From the NCBI GenBank assembly GCA_964537685.1, contig CAZICM010000105.1, forward strand, positions 1-16,234: a stretch of 16,234 bases of DNA. Direction: 5' to 3'. A program made the translations under genes and the position numbers. Below the pieces are notes generated by a model. That model saw nothing but the letters and a program-made list of their open reading frames with translations. It made no database searches and was not told the origin of the DNA. The DNA is from CAZICM01 sp964537685 (GTDB taxonomy: Bacteria > Myxococcota_A > Polyangia > Polyangiales > Polyangiaceae). Below, piece by piece: positions 7,043-14,764 of the stretch; position 1 is the first letter of the stretch, and each line of letters begins with the position of its first letter.

Positions 7043-7807
7043 ATGTCATTTAGCTACGGAGAACGACCAGATTCCTATGCATCCGCCTTGCTCACCAAGG
7101 CGCTTACGCTTCCCAATCCCCTGGACGACGGCGCCACCGAACGCCTTGGACCCAGGGAAAGGGCTATGGATGGCGGCTTTTCCTCGCTGGGGGATGCCGA
7201 TCTTATCGCCATTTTGCTGGGTACAGGCTTCTCGGGCAAACCCGTGATGGAACTATCCGGTGAATTGCTGGGACATTTCGGAGGCTTGGAAGGATTGCGG
7301 CGTATGGGTCCTGTCGCGCTTGCCGAGCATCCAGGTTTGGGTATGGCCAAGGCGCTTCGCATCGCCGCGGCCATGGAGCTCGGCAGGCGTTCGCTTCAGC
7401 AGATGATGCGGCCTTCGGATGGGCTAAGGGGACCGGCCGAAGTGATGGCTTATGTGCTTCCAAAGATGATTAGCATCCACCATGAAGAGATGTGGATCGT
7501 TTCGGTCGATGGGCGGAATGCGGTGCGGGGTGCCCGAAGGGTGGCTCAAGGCGGATTGCATGCTTGTTCGATGCTTGCGGCCGATGTGTATAGGGCCGCT
7601 CTGGCCGACGCCGCTTCGGGGATTTTTGTGGTGCATAACCATCCCAGCGGCGATCCAAGCCCAAGCTTTGAAGACTTAAGCGCAACCCGTTCGGTGCTCG
7701 AAGCCGGCCGGATGATCGGGATTCCGCTGATCGATCATGTGATTGTCGCAGCGGCGGGGAAATATTGTTCGATGATGGAACTCGGGATTATTGAGCGGGG
7801 AGCATAG
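7043..7807 (+). CDS. radC: RadC family protein (UPF0758, JAMM/MPN+ fold)
   Basis: A 254-residue protein with the complete RadC layout. The N-terminal UPF0758 helical part has GPRERAMDGG and LGDADLIAILLGTG (residues 36-62). A HhH-like stretch (AEHPGLGMAKALRIAAAMELGRRS) follows at 94-117, and the JAB/MPN+ domain runs from about 130 to 250. The zinc-binding motif is intact: His198, His200 and Asp211 in HNHPSGDPSPSFED, with a candidate acidic residue at Glu148/149. The fold suggests a metallo-hydrolase, but the cellular role of RadC is unsettled, and the old idea that it is a DNA repair protein was withdrawn for E. coli. RadC paralogues are common on mobile elements; this one is full length and sits among chromosomal genes. 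No Shine-Dalgarno sequence precedes ATG 7043. Its last 20 bases overlap the end of the convergent TPR gene. Confidence 0.95.
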   Translation: MSFSYGERPDSYASALLTKALTLPNPLDDGATERLGPRERAMDGGFSSLGDADLIAILLGTGFSGKPVMELSGELLGHFGGLEGLRRMGPVALAEHPGLGMAKALRIAAAMELGRRSLQQMMRPSDGLRGPAEVMAYVLPKMISIHHEEMWIVSVDGRNAVRGARRVAQGGLHACSMLAADVYRAALADAASGIFVVHNHPSGDPSPSFEDLSATRSVLEAGRMIGIPLIDHVIVAAAGKYCSMMELGIIERGA

Positions 7808-8945
7808 ACACCAAAATCCCATTCTTCAGCTCGCTGGGCTTGTCGGGTCTTGGCATGCTCGAGAAGCGAAGCACCGCGCCTCCCCATTCGGCTTTTTGTT
7901 CACCGCTCAAGAGTTGCCTGTACAGCTCGCTCGCTTGCGTCATCGGGCATCCAATGGCTTCGCGAATAAAAGTGAGCGAGGCCCCTGTCGCGTAGTTCGC
8001 CGCCTTCTTGCTTCCATCCTCGCCAATGACTTTCACATAAAATGTGTCGTCCGCAGCCCGCGCCGCTTCGTCGGGTTTGGAAAAGACCAGCATCATGGAT
8101 TCAATGGTGCGTTCCGAAGAAAGCGTCACATACAGCTCGGTCATCGGAGCGATATAGCGGCGCACATCCTTGCCGTTGATCTGTCCGCCTTCGCGCTGTC
8201 TGAATTGGCCCTCTCCATAAAGCGCCGATTGCTCGAGCTCCCGTTCGCTCTTGCCCAAGAGCCGCTGCGCCTTCATTTCTGCAAGCGCTCTCCGCAGCAC
8301 ATCCCGGTTGTGTGCCGCCCGTTCATCGCTTCGTTCGATTTGCAAAATCTGATTCAGTTCGGCGATGGCGCTTTCATGTTCGCCAATCGATGCCAGCGCG
8401 TCCGACAGCGTGCGCCGCGCGTCGATTAAACGGGCGTCCCGGCGAAGCGCTTCGCGGTAACAGGCGATGGCCTGCGCAATGTCTTTCTTGGCTTCGTAGG
8501 CAAGTCCAAGCGCATAGTGAACACGGGCGTCGGACGATGCGTTCTGCGCCGCTTTGGAAAGCCAAACAAGAGCTTTGTCGTACAGCCTCTTTTCGTAAAA
8601 CACGATGCCCAGCTCTTGTTGAATGCGCGCATCCGATGGCTCGAGCTGCGATGCCTTCAGCAGTTGAAAGGCCGCGTCGTCCAGCTTGCCCATTTGAACC
8701 AGCACGCGCGCGTAGGCCACCCTCGCGTCGCATACATCGGAATCCAGCTCCACCGCCTGTTTCAGCGCCGCCGCCGCATCGCCCATATGCCCAATCGCCG
8801 CATAAGCCGTCCCCAAATGAAGCCAGCTTTCCGCATCGTCCGGGTCAAGCTCGACCACTTGTTTTAAATCGCTGATTCCGCCGGCTGTATCGCCTTTCAT
8901 CAAGAGGGCAAGGGCTTGGGTGCGCAGTTGATCGGGGTCGCTCAT
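7788..8945 (-). CDS. TPR repeat protein with unknown C-terminal domain
   Basis: A 385-residue protein. About six tetratricopeptide repeats of 34 residues fill residues 4-207, with clear W-LG-AY, G-DAAAALKQAVELD and ALGLAYEAKKDIAQAIACYREAL signatures. Residues about 210-250 look helical and charged. Residues about 255-385 form a separate mixed domain (RRYIAPMTELYVTLSS, KAEWGGAVLRFSSMP) that I do not recognise. There is no signal peptide, so the protein is probably a cytoplasmic scaffold or partner-binding protein. The ATG at 8945 lacks a Shine-Dalgarno sequence; a TGGATA-N17-TAACAT promoter candidate lies just upstream. It is divergent from the PP2C phosphatase gene with about 175 bp between starts, so the two may be controlled together. 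Its 3' end overlaps radC by 20 bp tail to tail. Confidence 0.9.
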   Translation of the reverse strand: MSDPDQLRTQALALLMKGDTAGGISDLKQVVELDPDDAESWLHLGTAYAAIGHMGDAAAALKQAVELDSDVCDARVAYARVLVQMGKLDDAAFQLLKASQLEPSDARIQQELGIVFYEKRLYDKALVWLSKAAQNASSDARVHYALGLAYEAKKDIAQAIACYREALRRDARLIDARRTLSDALASIGEHESAIAELNQILQIERSDERAAHNRDVLRRALAEMKAQRLLGKSERELEQSALYGEGQFRQREGGQINGKDVRRYIAPMTELYVTLSSERTIESMMLVFSKPDEAARAADDTFYVKVIGEDGSKKAANYATGASLTFIREAIGCPMTQASELYRQLLSGEQKAEWGGAVLRFSSMPRPDKPSELKNGILVSMLPAQ

Positions 8946-8962
8946 AGAAGATGAATGCGCGC

Positions 8963-8991
8963 ATGTTAGGGGCAGGCGAGACGCTTATCCA
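8963..8991 (-). promoter_or_regulatory. Candidate promoter of the TPR gene
   Basis: On the minus strand TGGATA (8991-8986), 17-bp spacer, TAACAT (8968-8963). The -10 box ends 17 bases before the ATG at 8945, giving an expected leader of about ten bases. The same TAACAT hexamer precedes the lipoprotein gene at 5922. Confidence 0.35.
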
Positions 8992-9120
8992 GGGACCCAG
9001 CCCGAAAGTTCATGCGATGGCAGGTAGGTCAAAACAAATGCATGCCAGCTTCGAAATGAGGGGTTGACATTTTTTAATGCCTATGCAGACACGCGCCGCT
9101 CGGCTACCCTTCCGCGCCCG

Positions 9121-10518
9121 ATGACATCGAACGAAAATATTCGCTACTACGCGGCTACCGATGTTGGGCGTCTGCGCGATCACAACGAGGACAATTACCT
9201 CATCGATAAAAAGCTCGCGCTCGTCATTGTGGCCGACGGTATGGGCGGGCACGCGGCGGGCGAGGTTGCCAGTGCGCTGGCCGTCCGGATCATCCATGAA
9301 GAGCTGAAAAAGGAGCGCGAAAAAGTCGCTCAATTGCAGGGCGCCTCGGCAGGCAAGCCCATCAAAGAGATTCCTCCGATGCTCGAGCACGCCGTGCAGC
9401 GGGCCTGCTCGGGCATTCATGAAGAAGCCAAGGCCGATCCCACCAAGCGGGGTATGGGGACGACGCTTTCGGCCCTGTTGGTCGTGGGCTCCTACGGCTA
9501 CATCGCGCATGTCGGCGATAGCCGCATCTACCTTCTCCGCGACGGGAAGATCCAGCAGGTCACCGAAGATCATACGGTGTACAACGAGCTGATTAAGCGC
9601 GGAAAACTGAGCAAAGAGCAGATCGAAAAAGTCGCTCAGAAAAACGCGATCACCCGCGCGGTCGGTGTCTATGAACGGGTCGAAGTCGACACGCTCACGC
9701 TCGAGGTCTTGCCGGGCGATCAATTTCTTCTCGCCTCCGACGGCCTGCATGGATACATCGCCCACCACGCCGAGCTCGAGCCTTATCTCGATCAAGAAGA
9801 CGGCGAAGCGGCCACGCGCGAACTCATCGATTTAGCGAACAGAAAGGGCGGAAAAGACAACATCACCGCCGTGCTCATGCGCTTGGGCAGCAAGGCCGAC
9901 GACGATGGCGCGCGGGCTAGAAGGCTGGCGCTGAAGCGCGATGTGCTGATGAAGATGCCGCTCTTTGCGCGCCTCGACGAGCGGCAGCTCTTGCGCGTGA
10001 TGCAAGTGGCGGAAGTCATCGCCTTCAAGGAAGGCGAAGACGTGATGCGCCAAGGCGATCGCGGCGATGAGCTGTTTATTGTGCTCTCGGGCCGCGTGCG
10101 CATCTCGAGGGGAGATGCGGTGCTAAGCGAGCTCGGCCCGGGCGAGCATGTCGGCGAGATGGCGCTCATCCGCAGCGCACCCCGATCGGCCACCGTCACA
10201 GCCATCGTTCCAAGCGAACTCATTGTCATTCGCCGCGCCGATTTCTTCGCCATTTTGCGCAAAGAACACGAACTCGCCGTCAAGCTGCTCTGGCAGTTTT
10301 TGGGCGTGCTCGCCGACCGCCTCGAACAGACATCGAGAGACTTGTCATCGGCTCGCGAAGAACTCGCCGCCGAAGACATCACCGACGCGATTTTCCCGGC
10401 CGAACCTTCATCCGAAGAGGGAGGCGACCGAAAATCGATCGAAGTCGATCTCTCGGGAGCGGAAACAACCTTCACAGGCTCCGAGCCCGATCCAACGCCC
10501 CAGCCGGGCGGCCACTAA
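9121..10518 (+). CDS. PP2C-type Ser/Thr phosphatase fused to a cyclic-nucleotide-binding domain
   Basis: A 465-residue protein. Residues 8-256 form a PP2C (PPM) metal-dependent phosphatase with every core motif: RDHNEDNY (19-26), VADGMGGH (37-44), GMGTT (111-115), HVGDSRIY (130-137), ASDGLHGY (205-212) and GGKDNIT (243-249). Metal ligands Asp39, Asp207 and Asp246 are present. Residues about 275-395 form a cNMP-binding beta roll; its phosphate-binding cassette GEHVGEMALIRSAPRSATV (341-359) keeps the conserved Glu346 and Arg355. The tail is acidic and probably disordered. It should dephosphorylate phospho-Ser/Thr proteins, with activity tuned by cAMP, cGMP or a related ligand. Substrates are unknown; such phosphatases often counter Hanks-type kinases, but none is encoded here. 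ATG 9121 was chosen because PP2C homology begins at once; an in-frame TTG at 9064 adds 19 unconvincing residues. No Shine-Dalgarno sequence; TACCCT ends 10 bases upstream of the start. Confidence 0.93.
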   Translation: MTSNENIRYYAATDVGRLRDHNEDNYLIDKKLALVIVADGMGGHAAGEVASALAVRIIHEELKKEREKVAQLQGASAGKPIKEIPPMLEHAVQRACSGIHEEAKADPTKRGMGTTLSALLVVGSYGYIAHVGDSRIYLLRDGKIQQVTEDHTVYNELIKRGKLSKEQIEKVAQKNAITRAVGVYERVEVDTLTLEVLPGDQFLLASDGLHGYIAHHAELEPYLDQEDGEAATRELIDLANRKGGKDNITAVLMRLGSKADDDGARARRLALKRDVLMKMPLFARLDERQLLRVMQVAEVIAFKEGEDVMRQGDRGDELFIVLSGRVRISRGDAVLSELGPGEHVGEMALIRSAPRSATVTAIVPSELIVIRRADFFAILRKEHELAVKLLWQFLGVLADRLEQTSRDLSSAREELAAEDITDAIFPAEPSSEEGGDRKSIEVDLSGAETTFTGSEPDPTPQPGGH

Positions 10519-10595
10519 ACCAAAGACGCCAAAAGAAAAAACGGTAGAAGGGCTACGCGAAATGCTGCGAAGGCATGACGGACATCATTCCCGGA

Positions 10596-10625
10596 TTGAC
10601 ACTCAACGAAAAGAGCCGCTAGCGT
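10596..10625 (+). promoter_or_regulatory. Candidate promoter of the outer-membrane protein gene
   Basis: Perfect TTGACA (10596-10601), 18-bp spacer, TAGCGT (10620-10625). Expected transcription start is near 10632, so the leader would be about 11 bases to the ATG at 10643 or about 65 to that at 10697. It would drive the OMP gene and, through overlap, the next gene. Confidence 0.45.
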
Positions 10626-10696
10626 CCGTTCCACAGGTAAATATGGGCACGCACGGCGGACGCTTCTGCCACGGCCGGGTCGGTCGAACCTTTGCA

Positions 10697-12277
10697 ATGG
10701 GTTTTCTCGTGGGTGATACGAAATCGCTGGTTCTGCGGCGCGCGCTTTTTCTTAGTGCGCTTTCGGCTGGTTTAATGCTCGCGCCCGCGAGGGCGTATTG
10801 CGATGAACCTCGAAGTGACACCGAGCCCTACGTCATGATGGAGTCGGGCGAGGTGACGAACGTCATCGACGCATTTGACGACGGCGACGTCTTCGATGCG
10901 AACGTGAGCCTGGGCTTTGAGTATTCAAGCAAAAGCTCTCGTATCGTTCGCGAGACCAATATCCAGCAGCCTGGGCTTACGACGGGGCGCTATACGGCCA
11001 ACACGCTGAATGTGGCCGACTACAGCGAATCCACGTCGCGCTTGGTGCCGAGGCTGGATATCGGCATCTACAAGGATTTGGCGCTCTACCTCAAGCTGCC
11101 GATTGTGCTTTCCAACTCGCGGCAGCTCACGGGCGACGGCGATGTGGGCACCTCGCCGGCGGGCGTTCAAGATGTCGTTCTCGCGGGTGCGCCCGGCGAT
11201 GGCCGGCTCTTTTCGCTTCCGTTCAACGCGCCCGATCGCAGCGGTTTGGACTACGTGGCTGTGGGCCTAGATGTGAACATCCTCTCCCAGCACCGCGATC
11301 GCACCAAGCCCACCTGGCTCTTCGGCGTAGAAGGCCGATTCGCCGTGGGCGAACCGATGCACGCGTGCAACGCGAATCCGGCGCAGGGCCAAGTCAAATG
11401 CGCCAATCCAGCGGACGTCAACCGCAACGGCACATCCGATGGAAACCTTGAGGGCGTGGACGCCGCCGAGCGCGATCCAGGCGTAAGCCGCGGGACGATT
11501 GGCCTCGAGGTTCACACCATCATGTCCAAGCGCATCAAGTACGTAGAGCCCTACGGCGGATTTAAGGCGCTGTTCGAGTTCCAGCAGCAATCGAGCGACT
11601 ACGGCCTCACCGACTTGGAAGGCTCGCTCGTCAACCATCCTCCGCTCGTGGGCACCGTGCTCGCCGGCATCATGGTGATTCCCTGGGAGAACCGCGAAAA
11701 ATTCGGCCGCCTCACCTTCGACCTGCGCGTTGAAGCGATGTACACCTCCGAAGGCCGCGACTACTCCGAACTCTTCGACGCGATCGGCTCAAGCGCCGCG
11801 CCCACCCTGCGCAATCCTCAGTGGGCCCGCTTCGCGACGAACACCGACTTCAGCGCATCGGCCTGCACCGACGGCGATCCGATGACGATTTGCTATCCCA
11901 ACTCCGTGGTCGACGAGACCTCGCAGAAGACCTACTCCACCGGCCTCACCGACGTGCAAGCCTTCGGCTCCTACCGCATTTCGGGCTCGGGCACCTGGCA
12001 GGCGGGCAAGTTCTTCAAGCTCAATTTCGGCATGGGACTCCGCGGCGACGGCATGCATGGAATCACCGGCGATCAGCCTTGCAATCCCGCCGTGAAAGAC
12101 GACATCGGCAAGTCCGGCCCCTGCAAGAGCGGTGACTACGCCACGGGATTCGAGCCCACGCCCACCGGCATACCCAACCCCAATTACCGCCCGAGCATCA
12201 ACACCATTGGGCGCCGCTTCTTCGTCGCCAACAGCACAACGTTCGATCTGTCCGTCAGCGCGACGGTTATGTTTTGA
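10697..12277 (+). CDS. Putative outer-membrane beta-barrel protein
   Basis: A 526-residue exported protein. From ATG 10697 the first 33 residues form a Sec signal peptide: a basic LVLRRA stretch, a hydrophobic core and an ARA cleavage site. The mature part has many alternating, Gly- and aromatic-rich stretches typical of amphipathic beta strands (VSLGFEYSSK, LALYLKLPIVL, FFKLNFGMGLRG) and ends in a beta strand with C-terminal Phe (VSATVMF), the usual signal for barrel assembly. Cys pairs in ACNANPAQGQVKCANP and in two later loops suggest disulfide-closed surface loops. No specific family is recognised; it could be a porin-like or adhesive barrel. The start is uncertain: ATG 10643, with AGG 5 bases upstream, would add 18 residues. 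The stop overlaps the next gene's start, implying one transcript. Confidence 0.8.
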   Translation: MGFLVGDTKSLVLRRALFLSALSAGLMLAPARAYCDEPRSDTEPYVMMESGEVTNVIDAFDDGDVFDANVSLGFEYSSKSSRIVRETNIQQPGLTTGRYTANTLNVADYSESTSRLVPRLDIGIYKDLALYLKLPIVLSNSRQLTGDGDVGTSPAGVQDVVLAGAPGDGRLFSLPFNAPDRSGLDYVAVGLDVNILSQHRDRTKPTWLFGVEGRFAVGEPMHACNANPAQGQVKCANPADVNRNGTSDGNLEGVDAAERDPGVSRGTIGLEVHTIMSKRIKYVEPYGGFKALFEFQQQSSDYGLTDLEGSLVNHPPLVGTVLAGIMVIPWENREKFGRLTFDLRVEAMYTSEGRDYSELFDAIGSSAAPTLRNPQWARFATNTDFSASACTDGDPMTICYPNSVVDETSQKTYSTGLTDVQAFGSYRISGSGTWQAGKFFKLNFGMGLRGDGMHGITGDQPCNPAVKDDIGKSGPCKSGDYATGFEPTPTGIPNPNYRPSINTIGRRFFVANSTTFDLSVSATVMF

Positions 12278-13755
12278 CCGGCCGAGCAGCCAGCCGCGCA
12301 CATCTTCTTATCGCGGCGGCGCTCTTGGGTTCCGCGCTTGGATCCCGCGCCTTCGCCGCCGAAACACCTCCCTCCAATCCCGCTCCCAAAAGCCCTCAAA
12401 GCGAGCCTGAACAGACGCCCGAGCGCGTACCCACGGCCGCCATCCTTCCGGCGCTGCTCGCCCCGCGCCCCGGCACCGACAAGACCGATCCAGACTTGGC
12501 ATTGTCGGTGGCGGGACTCGATGCGCTGCTCGTCGACACAGCCCAAGATCTCGGCCTCTCCGTCGAGCTGGCCTACAGACCGCCGCCCCGCTTTTTAAAG
12601 GTCAGCGAGACCGATCTGCCCGCCCTCTCCAAAGAGCTGGGCGGCTTTTTGATTATGCCCACGCTCACGCCTTTATCGGGCGGAGACATCGAGATTCGGC
12701 TGGTGCTTTCCGATCCCCGGACCCGCTCGCTCAAACTGCGGGTCGAGCGGGCCGAACGCGACGACGTGGCAGTGCGGGCCGTCGTAATGCTCCGCGACCT
12801 GGTCATGGAAAGCCTCGCGCCCGGCGCCAAAGGCAGCGCGCCTATTCAGCCAAGGCCGGAAGAAACGAAAGGCTTATTGGTCACCCCGGCCAAAAGCGCT
12901 GGACGGGCCACCTTAGCGGTGAATGCAACGCTTTGGGGAGGACTGCTCGGCTACTCGATCCAGCGCGCCAGCGGCTCCTCCGATCCCCGGCTCCTCTATC
13001 CGCTCTTGGCGGTGGGATCGGGCGTGGGCCTGGGCAGCGCGATGATCATCGCGGAAGAATGGGATGTAGGCGTCGGCGATGCTTGGTATTTGGTTGCCGG
13101 CGCATGGTGGCCGACCATCGCGGCCCATTTAATTTACGAAGGCCGCTTTGCCCAGAAACCCCGCTACCGCGCGCGCAGCGATGAACGGTGGAGTTTTGGC
13201 CTGGTGGGCAGCGCCTTTGGCATTGGCCTCGCCACCTTGGGCCTCACCCTGGGCGACATGTCCGAAGGAGGCGCGCTGATGGCGCATTCCGGAGGCGGCT
13301 TTGGCCTCGTCTTTGGCGGCCTCACCGAAATGTTTGCGCGGGGCGACCTAGGCCGCATACCCCTCGCAGGAATGGGCTATGGAGCGGGCCTAGGCTGGCT
13401 GGGCTTTGCTGCCGCGGCCACCCTCCTAAAAGCCCGTCCCTCCCGCGTCCTGGCCGTCAACCTAGGCGCCATCGTCGGCGGCCTAGGAGGCGCCGCCCTG
13501 GCCAGCCCCCTCTTGTTTGACGACCCGACCGCCCCCGAATCCCGGGCATGGCTCTCCATCACCGCGGGATCATCCCTTCTCGGCGCCGGCCTTGCATGGT
13601 ACATCAGCCGCGATCGCCCCTCGCAAACGCACGCCCGATCCACATGGGAATCGTGGGCCAAACGGCTTCCAACGCCTGGAATCATCGGTGAAAGCGTGTT
13701 GGGCAGCCGCCGCGCCCCCGCGCTCGGATGTCTATTTTCAGGCTCTCTTCCGTAA
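12274..13755 (+). CDS. Secreted or envelope Gly-rich multi-helix membrane protein
   Basis: A 493-residue protein of unknown family. The TTG at 12274 overlaps the previous stop by four bases (TTGA) and opens a good signal peptide (RAHLLIAAALLGSALGS, cleavage after AFA at about residue 28), which supports this unusual start and translational coupling. Residues 30-55 are a Pro/Glu linker. Residues about 56-185 look like an alpha/beta domain (LGGFLIMPTLTPLSGGDIEI), vaguely like TolB/CsgG-type N-terminal domains. Residues about 212-446 contain roughly seven Gly/Ala-rich hydrophobic segments such as LLAVGSGVGLGSAMII and LGAIVGGLGGAALASPLLF, resembling glycine-zipper helices, so this half is probably in a membrane. 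Pairing with the barrel gene suggests a shared envelope job, which is inference. The last 45 residues are Ser/Arg-rich and poorly structured. Confidence 0.75.
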   Translation: MTGRAASRAHLLIAAALLGSALGSRAFAAETPPSNPAPKSPQSEPEQTPERVPTAAILPALLAPRPGTDKTDPDLALSVAGLDALLVDTAQDLGLSVELAYRPPPRFLKVSETDLPALSKELGGFLIMPTLTPLSGGDIEIRLVLSDPRTRSLKLRVERAERDDVAVRAVVMLRDLVMESLAPGAKGSAPIQPRPEETKGLLVTPAKSAGRATLAVNATLWGGLLGYSIQRASGSSDPRLLYPLLAVGSGVGLGSAMIIAEEWDVGVGDAWYLVAGAWWPTIAAHLIYEGRFAQKPRYRARSDERWSFGLVGSAFGIGLATLGLTLGDMSEGGALMAHSGGGFGLVFGGLTEMFARGDLGRIPLAGMGYGAGLGWLGFAAAATLLKARPSRVLAVNLGAIVGGLGGAALASPLLFDDPTAPESRAWLSITAGSSLLGAGLAWYISRDRPSQTHARSTWESWAKRLPTPGIIGESVLGSRRAPALGCLFSGSLP

Positions 13756-13766
13756 AGCAAACCCCT

Positions 13767-14726
13767 ATGAAACTAACTGTTTCCCAAGATCAAAACGGCC
13801 TTCGCCTCGACAAATTCCTCGTTCAAAGCGTTCCCGGCCTAGGCCGCGCCGCCGCCAAGCGCCTCTTTGAAAAGGGCCGCGTACGGGTTACGCCCGAAGG
13901 CGCCTCGCGCGACAAAAAAGCTCAAAAAGGCGATGTCGTCGCCGTGGGCGACGTGGTCGACATCGAATTGTCCACCGAAGAACTCAGCGCGGGCGCCCTT
14001 CCCGACCCCCAAGCACCGCTTCACATCGTCTTGGAACGCCCCGATCTGGTCATCATCGAAAAACCCGCCGGCCAGCCCTCCGCGCCCCTCGCCGCCGGAG
14101 AAAAAGGCACCGTGGCCAATGCCCTCCTCGCCCGCTATCCCGAAATGGAAGAGATTGGCTTCTCGCCCCGCGAGCCAGGTCTATGTCATCGCCTCGACAC
14201 CGACACCAGCGGTTTACTCTTGGCCGCCCGCACCCCAGAAGCTTTCCGTATTTTAAGCACCGCCCTCAAAGAAGGCCGACTGGATAAACGCTACCTCCTC
14301 GTATGCAACTCCGCCGATCTCCCCGAACAAGGCAGCATCGAGATTCCGCTGGCCCCCCATCCCAAAGACAAAAGGCGAGTCTATCCATGCATCCATCCCC
14401 GGGATGTAGCGCGCTATTCTCCCCGCCCTGCTCAAACCACCTACAAAGTCCTCAGCATCCACGGCGACATGGCCCTGGTCGAAGCCAAGGCCCCCAAAGC
14501 CCTCCGGCATCAAATTCGAGCCCATTTTGCGGCGATAGGACACCCCTTGGCTGGAGACCTACTCTATGGAGGCCCTCCTATGAAGGACCTAAGCCGCCAC
14601 GCCCTCCATGCATCGACCATCACCTGGGGAGGGGACGCCCACGTTCCAGCCTTCTCCATGGTGTCCCCCCTTCCAACCGACATTCGCGCGCTGCTCGGCG
14701 ACACCACCGAAAACCAACAGGAATAG
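13767..14726 (+). CDS. RluA-family pseudouridine synthase
   Basis: A 319-residue RNA-modifying enzyme that converts uridine to pseudouridine in rRNA or tRNA. Residues 1-65 are an S4 RNA-binding domain (GLRLDKFLVQSVPGLGRAAAKRLFEKGRV). The catalytic domain has the hallmark HRLDTDTSGLLLAART at 141-156, with catalytic Asp144, an upstream EKPAG segment (98-102) and the C-terminal RHQIRAHFAAIGHPLAGDLLYGG (247-269). This is the RluC/RluD-like layout with S4; the target position cannot be told from sequence. I chose ATG 13767, 11 bases after the previous stop, because the S4 domain begins directly; an in-frame ATG at 13728 would overlap the previous gene by 28 bases. No strong ribosome site is seen, and it may be co-transcribed with the preceding gene. 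Confidence 0.95.
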   Translation: MKLTVSQDQNGLRLDKFLVQSVPGLGRAAAKRLFEKGRVRVTPEGASRDKKAQKGDVVAVGDVVDIELSTEELSAGALPDPQAPLHIVLERPDLVIIEKPAGQPSAPLAAGEKGTVANALLARYPEMEEIGFSPREPGLCHRLDTDTSGLLLAARTPEAFRILSTALKEGRLDKRYLLVCNSADLPEQGSIEIPLAPHPKDKRRVYPCIHPRDVARYSPRPAQTTYKVLSIHGDMALVEAKAPKALRHQIRAHFAAIGHPLAGDLLYGGPPMKDLSRHALHASTITWGGDAHVPAFSMVSPLPTDIRALLGDTTENQQE

Positions 14727-14728
14727 AC

Positions 14729-14757
14729 TTCACAGCCAAAACTGTTTTGTGTAACTT
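14729..14757 (+). promoter_or_regulatory. Candidate leaderless promoter of the duplicated-domain lipoprotein
   Basis: TTCACA (14729-14734), 17-bp spacer, TAACTT (14752-14757), then 7 bases to the ATG at 14765. It begins 3 bases after the rluA-type gene's stop, so the lipoprotein can be transcribed on its own. No Shine-Dalgarno sequence precedes the ATG. Confidence 0.5.
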
Positions 14758-14764
14758 CGCGGGC

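Noticed and set aside
9064..9069. TTGACA as -35 box, or TTG as start, for the phosphatase gene
   Set aside because: No -10-like hexamer lies 16-18 bp downstream (AGACAC at 17), TACCCT is 35 bp away, and the 19 extra residues from the TTG show no similarity to the family.
9010..9795. 261-codon minus-strand frame opposite the phosphatase
   Set aside because: It is antisense to a PP2C domain with all motifs intact; the long open frame follows from codon bias.
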